DNA of 64,000 bases from Chytriomyces cf. hyalinus JEL632 (GCA_025435555.1 JAIWWG010000082.1:81529-145528), one strand, 5' to 3'. Shown: positions 23,039 through 35,461, numbered from the stretch's first letter. The notes: generated by a model not told the origin, from the letters alone. Made by a program: numbers and translations.

Positions 23039-24905
23039 ATGGCTCTCCCCAAGAAGATCTTCATCGGTACGCGCCCAGCGACACCAACCTTAGCAGCACT
23101 AACTCACCCACCACCGTCTCCACCATTCTCCTCATCCAGTTGCCGCCAAGAGAACAGTACGACCCTAGCTTAATTCTCCGCAAACACGGCGTAACCCTTT
23201 TATGCTCCCTCCAGGCATTCGGCGCTTTCAATGGCAAGCTTGCTCACCTGACTGCCTCAGAGCTTGGAGGCATTGCTTCAAAGGCCGTGGTTGACTCTTT
23301 GCCAGCTGGCACTCCCGTGCACTCTGTCAACTACGGAAACGTGCTGCAGACCTCACGCGGTAACAACCCACCTCCCTCGACTCCATCCATCCGCCCCTCC
23401 TTTCTCTCCACGTCCAGTTCATTGCGTGTCTCCCCTGCGCCAGTTTGTTTCCCATGGGTCTGCATTTTTTACACTGTGTGGATTTGCAACCCATGAGGCA
23501 AACGCCATGGCGTAAGCCACCCCGGCAAATTCCTAAAACATACCCTACGAACCGTCGACTGACTTTGTCCGCCGCTTGCCTGACTCAATGTACTTGCCGC
23601 GCAAACAGACGCCGCGTACCTTTCGCGCCACGTTGGTCTTCGCGCCGGCCTCGGCATTGAGGTCCCAGCCAACACCATTAACAGACTCTGTGGATCTGGA
23701 TTCCAGGCCATTGTGAACGGTGCGCAAGACATCTTTTCAGGCGATGCAGAAGTTGCGCTTTGTGGTGGAACCGAGAACATGTCTCAAGCTCCTTACGTGC
23801 TCAGAGGTGTGCGCACTGGAACGCGTTATGGAGTCGAGTTGAGTTTCTTTCTTTTTCTCTGGGATCGCGCCTTGCGGATTGGATGCAATTTCTCACCTTT
23901 TGTTTCTTGTATTGCTTAGCCAGCAACTGGAAGACTCTCTTGCCCACGGCCTGGTTGACCAGTACCCAAAGAAAGTCCCAATGGGTATCACTGCTGAAAA
24001 TCTCGCCAAAAAGTACAATTTGACTCGTCAAGATGCCGACAACTATGCTTTGTCAACTCAGCAACGTTGGGCAGCAGGTTAAAAAATTTCCCTTCTGGGG
24101 TTCTTTTCAACTGTTTTCCTGAGTCTCCAAGGTTTTTTATCCTAACAGCCAACAAGAACGGAAACTTCAAGGCCGAAATTGTGCCTATCCAAATCAAGAG
24201 CAAGAAGGGTGTCGAAAGCTTTGAAGTGGATGAACACCCCCGCCCACAAACCACCATTGAATCTTTGACCAAGCTTCCATCCGTCTTTATCAAGGAGACC
24301 GGAACCGTTACTGCTGGGTCCGTTCCTTGATTGCCGCTTCTAAGAAGAGGGATTTTAACCTTGTGGTCTGCTATTTTCAGAAATGCCTCTGGAATCTCCG
24401 ACGGTGCTGCTTCTCTCATTATCGCCAGCGAGGAGGCAGTCAAGAAGTACAACCTGAAGCCACTTGCGGAAGTCCTCAGCTGGTCATTCGTTGGAGTCGA
24501 ACCAACAGAGATGGGTATGTTCCCTCATTCTGCCCACACGTCACCACTGATATACTGACAATCAAATCGACTGCGCATGAAAATAAAACAGGAATTGGAC
24601 CAGTCCCAGCCATCAGAACTGCGCTCAAAAGAGCCGGCCTGACTCTGAAGGACATGAGCCTGGTTGAAGTGAATGAAGCATTTGCATCTCAATTCTTGGC
24701 TGTCGAAAAGGAGCTTGGCCTTGACCGTGCCATTACCAACTCAAACGGTGGTGCCATTGCTCTGGGACACCCTCTTGGAGCCTCCGGCGCCAGAATTATG
24801 ACTCACTTGACACATGAACTGCAGCGCACCCAAGGAAAGTACGCCGTTGGAAGTGCATGCATTGGTGGTGGACAGGGTATCGCTGTTGTCATTGAGCGTT
24901 GCTAA
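23039..24905 (+). CDS. 3-ketoacyl-CoA thiolase, mitochondrial ACAA2 type
   Basis: Thiolase cleaves 3-ketoacyl-CoA with CoA to release acetyl-CoA, the last step of beta-oxidation; the ACAA2 class is mitochondrial. Exons: 23039-23066 (MALPKKIFI), a 17-nt microexon 23139-23155 (VAAKRT), then [18 protein letters not shown] to about 23358. After a 250-bp intron come [15 protein letters not shown] and [14 protein letters not shown] (acyl-accepting Cys). Later exons give [38 protein letters not shown] (catalytic His) and SACIGGGQG (second catalytic Cys), ending ERC at 24905. All active-site residues are present. The short uncleaved-looking N-terminus is like animal ACAA2 rather than peroxisomal POT1. 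Intron density is high (at least seven). Confidence 0.9.
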
Positions 24906-25122
24906 AGAAGGACACGAGTGGCACACGTAAACGGGGAACATGTGTTCTTGATTATTTTATTGTCACTTTGCCATTTCTTTGGGACAGTGTCATGGCTCCC
25001 TTTGGCAAACTTTTCTTTCTTCCTGACTTCGCGTGCTATGAACGTGATATTGGGCTTGAAATAAAACCCCTCTCTTTTAATGCACGATTCTTTTGTTTGT
25101 TTCTTTTTGGTTTATTGTCTTA

Positions 25123-26334
25123 TTAATAGCTCATTTTTGCAGCATCAATAATCTGTTTCGAGTTTGCGACAATGTCTTTGCAGTCGATCCGCAGCGACGC
25201 CTCATGGACAAGCAGAATGAATGCCTCCGTAATCAACTCGCTCTCCTTCGCGATCGCAAGAATGCAGTTGGAAACACGAGCAATCGCCATACGTTCCTCA
25301 TTTGTGATTGGCTAAAGAAAAATAAGTAAATAAGATGAAGAACGAGGAGAGAACGAGGAGGTCAATAATAATAAAAACTCAACAAACCTCATTCACATTC
25401 GTATACAATGCATCCGCATCTTCCTGCGTCGAGTTTGGCACATCCCCTTTTTTATTCGCGTCCTTGCTTCCCTTCGACACCCAAACGAATCCGTTCATGC
25501 CCAAAATGACGTCGACGTGGAGCCCGGGAGATAGCGTATAGTGAAGAAAGTGCGCTTTGGAGCGTTTGACGAGGGATGATGGGACAGTGACAAGCGAGCC
25601 TGAGCGAAGCTGAGAAGGGAGATGATATGAGTGGCGAGAGAAAAAAAAAATTTCCCCTTTTTTGTTCACCTTTCCGTATTTCAAACTTCTGGTATGTAGG
25701 GATGCGGATCCGTCTTGAAAAAAGCCTTGGATTTCGGCCTTTTTTTTTGTGATGTGTGGTTCAGTACTTTCGCGCGCTTTTTGGTGGGATATAAGAAGCT
25801 CACGCTAATCATATCGCCTTCAGAGAGCAATTGTCGCATTTGAAGTTCGTCCGATTCAGATCTTCGACGCTTCACGGAAACAAAAAACACAAGTTCAGTT
25901 CAAAAGGAAACAAAAAAAGCAGAAACACACACCAATTCTCCACCCGGTAAATTCACAGCCGCCAACAGCAGGGCAGCATCTTGCCTGGCACCCATGTTTA
26001 CTCTCCATCTCTTTTGAGTGACTTCTGAAATCCGTCCCACAACGACGTCTCCAATCTCGCCAGAGAAACGTGCACGCAATGGTTTGACGGAAATGAGTTT
26101 GTTTATCCGTTCAACGACACCAGCGACTGTTGCAACCAACTTGATGTTTTGTATGTGATGGTCAGAGAAGAGGAAATTAAAAAAAAAAAAAGGGAAGAGA
26201 AAGTGAATACAAACCTCCTCGCCATCGTTGTATGTCCCGTGTCCACGCATGAAGACTGTGTCGGCAGTGACAGTCTCTCCCGGGGTCACGAAATGTAGCA
26301 TCGCGTGCTCAGCTTCGCCCATCTCCGTGTCCAT
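25123..26334 (-). CDS. RRP4: Exosome complex subunit RRP4
   Basis: RRP4 (EXOSC2) is an S1/KH cap subunit of the RNA exosome. The first exon (from 26334) reads HFVTPGETVTADTVFMRGHGTY. After an intron of about 90 bp comes a segment with VAGVVERINKLISVKPLRARF and GEIGDVVVGRI, then KRWRVNMGARQDAALLLAAVNLPGGE (S1 domain). Next is RRRSESDELQMRQLLSEGDMISV, then a KH-like part (SLVKRSKAHF, LGMNGFVWV). The last exon ends NEERMAIARVSNCILA...VHEASLRIDCKDI and TAA at 25123. The order equals that of yeast and human RRP4. The start codon is 69 bp from the ADE1 start on the opposite strand, so the two genes share a short divergent promoter. Confidence 0.92.
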
Positions 26335-26403
26335 CTTTTTTATTCTTTATCTGAATATTTATTTATGTTTTGAAAAAGAAATAAAAAAGAAAAGAAAAAA
26401 CGG
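26335..26403. promoter_or_regulatory. Divergent promoter, RRP4 / ADE1
   Basis: Only 69 bp separate the two start codons. The stretch is A/T rich with short A runs (aaaagaaataaaaaagaaaag); no clear TATA box. Any regulatory site here acts on both an RNA-decay and a purine-synthesis gene. Confidence 0.5.
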
Positions 26404-27809
26404 ATGGCACTCACCGAGTCAAACTGCCCAGACCTGAAGCTGCTCGCACGAGGAAAAGTGCGCGAGCTCTACGAACTTGAAGACCCATCTACTTTGCTCT
26501 TTGTTGCGTCGGACCGTATCTCGGCATATGACGTGATCATGACCAATGTGAGTTTGCCTCTCCCCGCACCATCCCAGCCATTCATCTCCCCAACTGCGGA
26601 AGAAACTTTTGCTAAAACCCATGAACTATTTTCAGGGAATCACCGGAAAGGGCAAGCTGCTCACAGCGATGTCCGGGTTCTGGTTCGATCATCTCAAGGG
26701 TGTTGTCGGCAACCATCTCATCACGCAGGACATTGGACAGATGCCGGCGGTGGTACAGAAGTACGCCGACCAGCTCGAGGGGCGGTGCATGCTTGTCAAA
26801 AAGCTCAAGATTCTTCCCGTCGAGGCCATTGTGCGGGGATACATTACAGGTATTTAACGTTAAGATTAAAAATGACGTATCGACATTTTGAAAACTGACA
26901 ACCCAACCAAACAACTACTGCTATGCAAGGCTCTGGTTGGGCAGAGTACCAGAAGAAGGGAACAATCTGCGACATTCCTCTGCCAAAAGGTCTTGTCGAG
27001 TCGCAGAAGCTGGAGAAGCCATTGTTCACTCCCAGCACAAAGGCCGAGATCGGAGACCATGGTGCGTTGCTTTTATGTATCAGCCACCAATACATGTCTT
27101 AAACATCCAACATGTCTTATTACCACGTTAGACGAAAACATTCACCCAAGCAAACGTGTGCATTCGTTGTTGCTTTTCCTTCGTGACTTGTTTTAATCTG
27201 ACTATTCAACAATCTGCAGTTGCCGAGATTATTGGAGCCGATTACGCCAAAAAAGTAGAGGAGCTTGCACTGTCCATTTACTCTGCGGTACTACTTTTCG
27301 ATTTTTGGGACTTGAATTTCTCAAGGACTGACAACAGGTTACCTCAGGCAGCGGAGTACGCTCTGTCAAAGGGGATCATCATTGCCGACACCAAGTTTGA
27401 GTTTGGAGTGGATGAGCAGGGCAACGTGATTCTCGCTGATGAAGTGTTGACTCCTGGTAAGTTTATGTTGTGGGTTTTCAAGCATCTTCAAGTATTTATC
27501 GGTGTTCTTCAACAACCAACATAGATTCGTCAAGATTTTGGCCTGCAGACCAATATGTTGCGGGCAAGGGTCAACCAAGGTAACTGATGTCCCGTTAAAA
27601 AAAATGAACCCAACTCCTGCATAACTCATGCCGCTGGTCCGCATCGAATCGGTTGCCGTAGTTACGACAAACAATTCTTGCGCGACTATTTGACATCAAT
27701 CAAGTTTGACAAGACGGGAGCCGGTATTGCCATTCCCGACGATATTGTTGAAAAGACGATTGGAAAGTACCGAGAGGCTGCCGAGATCCTGACTGGCAAG
27801 CGGCTTTGA
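26404..27809 (+). CDS. ADE1: SAICAR synthetase (purine step 7)
   Basis: Phosphoribosylaminoimidazole-succinocarboxamide synthase joins CAIR and aspartate using ATP (EC 6.3.2.6), in the cytosol. Exon 1 has [20 protein letters not shown] and [13 protein letters not shown] (nucleotide-binding start of the fold). Later exons: [92 protein letters not shown] and [17 protein letters not shown]. The last exon, [13 protein letters not shown] to GKRL, ends in TGA at 27807-27809. Full length (about 300 aa) with all substrate motifs, so it is expected to be functional. ADE4, the first committed step, lies 8 kb downstream. Confidence 0.94.
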
Positions 27810-27955
27810 ATGTTTCCCCCGACCTCCAAAACTGATCTGAAATGAAGTTTCATAATAAAAATGGCTTTGTTTTCAATCTTTGGGTGGTTGTGCGTGTACA
27901 CCATGCTTGTTTTATTTTTATTTATTCGATTTGATCCGGTAATGCGGGTTTCTTT

Positions 27956-28338
27956 TTACATCTTCAACTCTGTGAGCAAGTCCTTTCCATTCGCCATGAG
28001 CTTAGTTGTTGGGAGACCCGCTGTTTGGCCAGATGAAGGTTTGCCGGATTGAGGGGGGGCCCATGCCTTGTCTGTCATTCTTAGGATAACTGGTTTTTCT
28101 GTACGGGGGGTGAGAAGGAGTAGGGGCAATAAGTGACGGTGCATGCACAACGGGGAGGGGGGAAAAGGCGAACCTTTTCCGTTCATGTTTGGGTCGTTTG
28201 CCATGGACAGACACCGGTTCCATTCTATTTTGGGTATTGAAGGGGGTGGTAAGGCTCGTAAGTGAATTGGGGAATCGCGCATTGGGTTGGTTGGTTGAAA
28301 GGGCGTTTACCGTCATCCAGGTATTTTCTGGCATCCAT
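27956..28338 (-). CDS. 64-aa orphan protein, three exons
   Basis: Exons 28338-28311, 28224-28174 and 28071-27956 sum to 195 nt and join in phase across two GT..AG introns (86 and 102 bp). The predicted protein begins MDARKYLDDEWNRCL and ends GKDLLTELKM, with a Pro/Gly/Ser-rich middle (APPQSGKPSSGQTAG). It is hydrophilic with no signal peptide or membrane segment. No single frame covers it, so it is invisible to simple ORF search. Support is the consistent splicing, sensible composition and convergent placement with ADE1. I do not recognise the family; without a homologue the call stays tentative. Confidence 0.45.
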
Positions 28339-28448
28339 TTGTTGTCTATTTTAATTTTACGGTTAAAAAAACGGATGCAGCAAATCTAAACTTATAAAAA
28401 AGTTAGTCCGAACCGAAAGCCTTGAAGGAAAAAAAAAAACAGGCGACC

Positions 28449-29499
28449 ATGAGCAACTCATCAACCGAGTCTGGACGTATCGAAATGGACAAACGTCAGT
28501 CCGTCGCCTATGTCCATACCCAGTGTCTCTTGGGGGCTGTCGATGTGGGCGCGAATGCGGACGAAACAGCGGCAGCAACAAACGTATATATCTTTGTTGC
28601 CCTTTGAAAGGCCAAATCTCCACACTCAGCATTTAACGTCTATTCGTTTTTCCCGCACGGGTTGTTTCTCTTTGTCGTTATTCTGCTCTCCTTCTCTCTT
28701 AGTTCGTGACTGCCATGTTCAACACCGCTGCACGCAACCTGTGTGTGGATGGATATGTGTGGACACCTGAAAGCATGCATACAAACAATGTCGATGACGA
28801 AGAAGGTGCGCACACCCACAAAACACACACACATAAAACAACATGGCCCCAATTTTTTAAAAAAATTACTCGTTCTTCACGCTCAGTCGCGCCGTATGAC
28901 AACGATGTACGTCAGCAACGCGAAGACGCTCTGCACGAATACCTCGCTGCGCGAAAGCGCGTTGCTGAACTGCGCGAAAGTGTCCCAGAAAAGGCGTGCA
29001 ACGCCGTGCTTCGCAAACTGGAACCGGAAGTGCGTGTCAAGGAAAAGAGCGAATCGGAATCGGTCGAATTGAGTTTGGGACGAATGAAACGAGCAGCTGG
29101 TTTTTTGGCATCTTTTTTTTTTTTTTATGTTCCACTTCCGCTTGACATTCCATTTAATCCTCAGAATGGCTGGCAAACGAGTCTGATGAACTTGCATTGA
29201 ATGAAACGCGGTCTCGCAACATCATGAACAGTTTATCAATGGTGTGTGTTTTTTCATATTGCCCGGATAACACTGACTTGAAGGCACATTTTTTTAAGAG
29301 CGCACCAGAAGCTTTGGAAAAATGGAAACGTGCAAAAATCGTCATTGGCGACATGTGCGCCGTGACTGCGAGTAAACCGCCCCCCATCGTCATGCTCGGA
29401 ACTCCATCTCGATTGTCCAAAAAAACTGCTCTCTCAGACGCATCGAATCAACTTACGCCGAGGAAAACGCGCGCCGAATTTTTAAAATTGCTTCATTAG
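28449..29499 (+). CDS. Mis14/Nsl1-like kinetochore protein
   Basis: Exons join to give an N-terminal segment (YVHTQCLLGAVDVGANADE), then FVTAMFNTAARNLCVDGYVW, then DDEEVAPYDNDVRQQREDAL with a long coiled coil (LAARKRVAELRESVPEKA). After two more introns come EWLANESDELALNETRSRN and a C-terminal tail PRKTRAEFLKLLH ending in TAG at 29497-29499. The signature E-x-x-PYD..V....R..L..Y......V.ELR...P fits the Mis14/Nsl1 family, a subunit of the MIS12 (MIND) complex that links CENP-C to Ndc80. The family is fast evolving, so this rests on pattern rather than strong identity. AATAAA is not obvious near the stop. Confidence 0.55.
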
Positions 29500-29761
29500 A
29501 CGGATGGAGGGGAGGATGAAGGGGAGGATGAACGCGCAAACATTTTTTGTTGAGGCGAGTTTTCGAAATGGATTCCAAGAAATAACGTCTGGATGGAGGG
29601 TGTATTCGATCTGCATAGAGGGACAGTTTTAATTCGGGCACGTGGGGAGTGGAGCCTTTGACGCATTCCTGTTATTTCAGCTTTTTTTTATTTTTTTTAT
29701 TGTTTGTTTACTTTTTTTTTCCTTTTTTCTTTTGGCAACATCATAAATAGAAAATGATTGG

Positions 29762-30993
29762 TCAAATCAGCCGTTTCATCATCACTTCATCGCGGATCGT
29801 TACAGCCTGTTTTATAACCTGCGAAGAAAAAGGATGAAGGGCCGTTAAGATGAGCATTCGTTTTAAAGCAGGAAGAGTTGACACTTACACTGTCCATATC
29901 CATAACAGGAAGCCTCAGCAGGACTCCGTGAATCTCCGACTGCTCCAACTCTTCTAAGTGGTCTTTCATGAGCGACAAAACAGCTGCGCGAAATAAATAA
30001 ATAAAAAAAGGAATATCAGCTTCAAGAAAAATATGAATGCAGCTGAATTTGCTTTCACCAAGACAGATGTACACGTGCAGAGTGAGTCCGTTGGGGATGG
30101 AAAAGTAAGTATCCCAGAGCCTCAATAAACCTGCAAAAGACACAATCAAGCGTTAAGGGGGCAGATACGATAAAATAACACAGAGGTCATGTGACAAATG
30201 ACTGTGAGATAAAACGTACAATCCAGCGGAAGCTCCTTTGCAAGCAGATATTCGAACCACGACGTGGCAACTTCTTTGAAATCCACCTCCTCCTCCTCAA
30301 AATGATTGTGTAAATCTGGCAGCAGCGTTCGAAACAGCATCAAAAACTCCGACAACCGTGCCGCCATGCTCGCCCGGGCGTAATGAGTCTCCACCATTTC
30401 CATCAACGCAATGAAGCTGTAATAAATGTCGGCTTCTGTGGGCATGAGGTACGCGAAGGGGCCGGATAGGTAAATCATGACAGGGCTGTACTCGGTGCCC
30501 CTGAAGTGGCTCAGATAAGCTGACACGACATTCTCAATTGGGACAGTAGGGTCCGTGGGAGGAGCAGCGGAAACGGCCCGCGCAGACACTTTGGAGTTGC
30601 GGGCCTTGCAGTACCGAGAAACCTCGCCGCGAATGCGTTTCATGACATCGTTCGATTGGCGCTCAGTCTGTCGGTACTCGTCGTACTTTGCCTGGCGCTT
30701 GGATAGCTCGTTGCCTGTTGAGTCACAGTGAGTGATTGCGTTGGGCCAGGAATAGAGCGTGAGTCACGCTGACTCAACTCTTGTCCTCTGCCTCGACTCC
30801 GAGCAGATACTTCCATGCATCCGCACGAACCTGCGTTCCGGGGATGGGAGAGAGCGTCAGACAGACAATGCAGGGTGGCATGCGCAACAGGGGGCCAAAC
30901 CTCGTCGGATATGCCGTATCGACCGGCCTGGCGCAGCTTGTCAATGTCCACCAAGGTTTCGGCCTCCAAGATTTGACGGATTTCGCTGCTCAT
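29762..30993 (-). CDS. TBC-domain Rab GTPase-activating protein
   Basis: A TBC domain occupies most of the protein. From the start at 30993 it reads MSSEIRQILEAETLVDIDKL and GRYGISDEVWP. After an intron come RADAWKYLLGVEAEDKSQ and MKRIRGEVSRYCKAR. The helix IENVVSAYLSHFRGTEYSP, a YLMPTEADIYYSF segment and LRLWDTYFSIPNGLTLHVYIC follow. The last exon (VIKQAVTIRDEVMMKRLI) ends at 29762. W-K-Y-L-L-G and R-L-W-D-T-Y are TBC motifs A and C; the R in RIRGEVSR sits where the catalytic arginine finger lies. The protein is short (about 370 aa), essentially only the domain. The Rab target cannot be read from the sequence. Confidence 0.75.
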
Positions 30994-31319
30994 TGAGTAT
31001 CCTTCTTCGCAACCCGCTCCCTCAACCAGCTGAGTTTGGGAAGGCGGGGGGTCAAAAGAGGGGGCCCGAAAATGGCGCTTCAAAAGAAAATTTCTCCCCT
31101 ATTTGCCCCTTTCCCAGTTCCCATTTTTATTTTACAGTTTGTTGGAAGGAGACTTCGGGCAGTAATGGGAAGTCGGGAGGAAAGCTAGAGCTGGGAACAG
31201 CGAAGTGCACAATGAATGATTCTGAGATGAAAAAGTTCTTCTTTATTCTCCGATCTTTCTTGCAGTTCACGTGCTGGAATCGCCTCTCAACACAGTTATC
31301 ATTATTTTGTGCTTATCAA

Positions 31320-33454
31320 TCACAAGCTTGTCAGCACTCGTCGTGCGTACTCCGAGTGCTGCAGTCCCGCGGCGTGCAGGGCCTGGGAGACACGGAACCT
31401 GGGAGCAACGCGTTGTAAGGAACGAACCCAGACCCATGATACACTGGCAGTTTACCTGCGATCCTTCATCAGCGCCGCCACAGTGAAAGAATGGTTCACG
31501 AAGAGGGATGGCTATTTATAGAGAGTATCAAGCAAAGAAGTGAATTCATGAGTTGCGTTGTTTGGAAATGCTTACCAGTTTTTCCGTCTGTTTCGAAACC
31601 TTGAACGCCTCCGTCGGTTGAAGAATGCGGCTCCAGTCGCTGTGTAAGTTCAGTAGGTTCGCAGATTTAGATGAATGAAAGAAGCAAGATTTAAATGAGT
31701 AAAGGAAACCTTTCAACATGCACGGCTACGCTCTTCCGCAAAGCATCCAGCTTCCTCTCAATCTCCAACCTGGAGTTTTCTTGTTCGAGGGCTTCGAATT
31801 TAAGAGCTTCTGATTTCTTGAGTTGTTCGCTGGCACGGAAATCAACGCGTTCTTTGATGCGCTGTTTTTGGCTCAGTTGATGTAGCAGGTGCTGGTGCTT
31901 TTCTTCTTCAAACGCCTGAATTTTGGAGAGCTGCAAAAGCCGTTTTTGTTCTTGGAATTCGCGAATGGTTTCCTTTTTGGACGAGATTTTTTCGAGACGT
32001 TCGAGTTCTCTTTCGGCCTATTTTTCGGGCATCCAATAAAAAGGATGCTACTTTGTGTAATAAATAAAAAAGGAGTCGAAACATTTTGCATGGCAGCTAG
32101 TGCCGCTTCTTTTTCGCGCTGCTCTTCTTCGCGGCGGATCTCTTCAATGCGCGCTCGTCGCCATTCGAACAACTTTCGATGCCGCTCTTCGATTTTGCTC
32201 AAGCATTCTTGAAGACTAGATTCTGCGCGCAGTTTTGCGAGGTATTTTTTGGATTGTAACTGGCGTCGTGCCAGTTAATTATAAATTAAGCGGATTATTA
32301 ATCAAGCGAGTGAGCGTATACCGGGAATTGAAGCAAGATGGATTTGATGAGATTTGAGACGTGTGCGTGGTGGTTCTTTGTCAGTGCCGTCAGTCTGGCT
32401 TTGTATCCGTGGTGCTTCTGAATCCAGATGACATGGAACTGCAATGGAACAACAATGGGATGAGTTTCGTTTATTTTACATTTAAATTGTGTCACCTTGC
32501 GCTGTGCGTTGGTTAGCGTTGGAAACTCAATGTCCAGTCGGTTTTGGTACAGTTTGGGATCGTTGACGCACTTGTATTCGAGACGGATCTTGTCGAAACG
32601 AAAGTGCGTCGACTTTTCCCACCCATCCAAATCATCCGTGTACCCATTGAATTCGCGTTTCAGATCAACGAGTTTCTTTGAATGCGTGTTTTGCGCGCTA
32701 GTAAATGAGAAGAAGAGTTTAAATAAAGGATCCCCGCAGAGTACTTCAAGCATGGCTCACTCTCTCAATTCTTCAAACTTTTGAATTGCAAAGCTGCTGT
32801 CGGCGCAGTTCAAATCCAAGAGCGGACGCACATCTCCTTCTTCCTTGTCCAGGATCCACGGATTTGTCAGGTGTTCATCCATGCCCGAGAACGCAGGCGT
32901 CTTGGACTCTAGAATGATTTCCATTTCAAGCTGGGTTGCCTTTGGGAATTGATGGAATGCAGTGAATAGGAATTCCCCCTGAGAGGGGGCAAGAGATTTC
33001 GAGACGCAGACCTGCTCTTGCAACAGGTCGTAGCCTCCTATCAGGGTTGCCTTGGACAACTCAAAGTACTGAATGGGAAACGCCAGTGTCTCTAAGAGTT
33101 CTTGGGGAAATGGATACCAGAAAAGTGGAAGATAAGAACAACATCAAGACACGGGTGTGTGTTGTAGCTCACTTGCATGCAGCTGGGACCTGCTTTCGCA
33201 AAGACGCGTCTCCTGCTGTCGCAAATCTGCAAACATGTGACAGTGGGATTTGGTGTTGCGCGACTGGCTGAGCTTGTCGAGGTTGTCCTGACAAACCGTT
33301 TGCAGTGCTAGCCTGGAGAGAGAGAGGTGCCCGTCTCAGAGACGTGTCGGGTACCAGTGGCAGTAGGAAGCAAGTACCGTTGCGAGTCGAGTTTCTCCAA
33401 TTCATCCGCCCAGATTCTCCGATGCGCGAGAACATCCGCGAATGCTTTGGGCAT
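31320..33454 (-). CDS. CCDC148-like coiled-coil protein
   Basis: Many short exons encode long charged helices. The start at 33454 reads MPKAFADVLAHRRIWADELEK. Later exons include KLVDLKREFNGYTDDLDGWEK, SKIEERHRKLFEWRRARIEEI and QEQKRLLQLSKIQAFEEEKHQ. The C-terminal pair of exons joins in phase as VNHSFTVAALMKDRRFR and VSQALHAAGLQHSEYARRVL, ending in TGA at 31320-31322. The H-x-x-L-x-x-W-R...R pattern and the closing RFR..ALH.AGL..SEYAR resemble CCDC148, a protein largely confined to organisms with cilia; its function is poorly known. The alignment is from memory of the family, so treat the name as probable. Divergent from citrate synthase. Confidence 0.5.
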
Positions 33455-33654
33455 GTGGCAGCTGTGTTTGGTTGTTGTTGTCTGAAAGGGTAAACTCGGA
33501 ATTGTCGCTGTTTTGTTTCCCTCACACACACACACGCATCCGCACAAGGGTCGTCATCCTTATTTCTCAGATGCCATGAGTCGGAAAAAGGAAATAAGAA
33601 TCGCCATTATTGATAAGCTGACAGCAGATCTGCTTTTTCAGAAAAACGCAAAAA

Positions 33655-35461
33655 ATGCTCTTCAACGTGAGTTGACACTTTAAAGAACGGGACTCCGCGC
33701 TGACGCCTCCTTCTCTCTCTCGACCACAGCGCATCGTCTCTTCCACCTCCAGACTGGCCTCCAGATCCTTCTCTACCGCCAAGCCACAGGTTTGCCCCTC
33801 GTACTTGCGTATACCTATCACCATTCTCTTATCGCGCTCCCGCCCTCTCATCACAGACCCTCAAGGAGAGGCTCAGAGAGCTCATTCCTATCGAGCAGGC
33901 TAAGGTTAAAGCCTTCCGTGCCGAGCATGGATCAAAGGTTCTGGGCGAGACCACCGTCGACATGGTTAGTTTCTCGAACATGCTGCAATCGGAAGCTGGG
34001 GGCTGACTGGAGTCTTCTCACTTGACAAAACAGGCTTACGGAGGTATGCGTGGAATCAAGGGTCTCATCTGGGAGACCTCCGTTCTCGATGCTGATGAGG
34101 TATTTTCCTTTTTCAAAATCACTCAAGTCTGGTCGCGAAAACTGACCTTTTTCCTTTCAAAAAAAAAAAATCATCACTTGACCAACCACAGGGAATCAGA
34201 TTCCGTAACCTCACCATCCCCGAGTGCCAGAAACTTCTGCCCAAGGCCGAAGGTGGTCAGGAGCCATTGCCAGAAGGTCTTTTCTGGCTTCTTGTCACTG
34301 GAGAAGTCCCATCTGTTGAGCAGGTCCGCGCTCTCTCTGCCGACTGGGCCGCCAGATCTGCCATCCCATCCTACGTCGAGGACATCCTTGACCGTTGCCC
34401 AAACACCCTCCACCCAATGTCCCAGTTTTCTCTTGCTGTCACTGCCCTCCAGGGCGAGAGCAGCTTCGCCAAGGCTTACCAGAAGGGAGTCTCCAAGACT
34501 CAGTACTGGGACTACGTCTACGAAGACAGCAACGATCTGATTGCCAAGCTCCCAGCTATCGCTGCTCGTATTTACCGTAACGTCTACAAGGATGGAAAGA
34601 TGCCAGCTGTCGACCCAAAACTCGACTACTCTGCCAACTTTTCCAAGCTTCTTGGATACAACGACCCCCAGTTTACCGAACTCATGCGTCTTTACCTCAC
34701 CATCCACTCTGACCACGAAGGTGGAAACGTCAGGTACGATTTCGAAATGCCTTCAGTTTTTCTATGCATTGTGCTTGTTACTCACCTCTGCTGCTTTCCA
34801 TTTACAGTGCCCACACCACCCACTTGGTCGGAAGTGCCCTTTCTGACCCATACCTCTCCTTCGCTGCCGGTCTGAACGGTCTGGCTGGACCCCTCCACGG
34901 TCTTGCCAACCAGGAAGTGCTTCGTTGGATCATGAAGATGCAGTCCGCTGTCGGCGAGAACCCATCTGACGAAAAGATTAAGGAATACCTCTGGACCACC
35001 CTGAAGGCTGGCCAGGTTGTCCCAGGATACGGCCACGCCGTCCTCCGTAAGACTGACCCACGTTACGCTTGCCAACGCGAGTTTGCCTTGAAGCACTTGC
35101 CAGACAACGCCATGTTCAAGCTTGTCAGCCAAGTCTACAACATTGCCCCAGGTGTTCTTACGGAGCACGGAAAGACCAAGAACCCATGGCCCAACGTTGA
35201 TGCCCACTCTGGAGTTCTGCTTCAGGTACACAGCTTATTTGTTTAGTGCTTCGAATCGGGTCGAAATTTCCTGACCGTGTTTCCTTTTCGCAGCACTACG
35301 GATTCACCCAGGAAGACTACTACACTGTTCTCTTTGGAGTCTCCCGTGCTCTTGGAGTGACGGCTGGTCTGATCTGGGCTCGTGCCTTGGGTATGCCAAT
35401 CGAGCGCCCCAAGTCCTACTCGACCGACCACCTCATCAAGATGTTCGCCAACAAGAAGTAG
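33655..35461 (+). CDS. CIT1: Citrate synthase, mitochondrial
   Basis: Condenses oxaloacetate and acetyl-CoA to citrate, entry to the TCA cycle. Exon 1 is only 12 nt (33655-33666, MLFN). Exon 2 supplies a typical matrix presequence ([19 protein letters not shown]), followed by [17 protein letters not shown]. Further exons contain [34 protein letters not shown], the catalytic loop [20 protein letters not shown] (His), [13 protein letters not shown] (His) and [20 protein letters not shown] (Asp region is shifted as in mitochondrial forms). The last exon ([20 protein letters not shown]) ends FANKK at 35461. Codon use is strongly biased to C-ending codons, as expected for a highly expressed gene. 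Confidence 0.95.

Noticed and set aside
26335-26403. Riboswitch or upstream ORF controlling ADE1
   Set aside because: Only 69 bp of A-rich sequence, with no stable stem or conserved element visible.
34174-35231. Two long minus-strand ORFs opposite citrate synthase
   Set aside because: Long antisense frames are a by-product of the strong codon bias of this highly expressed gene.
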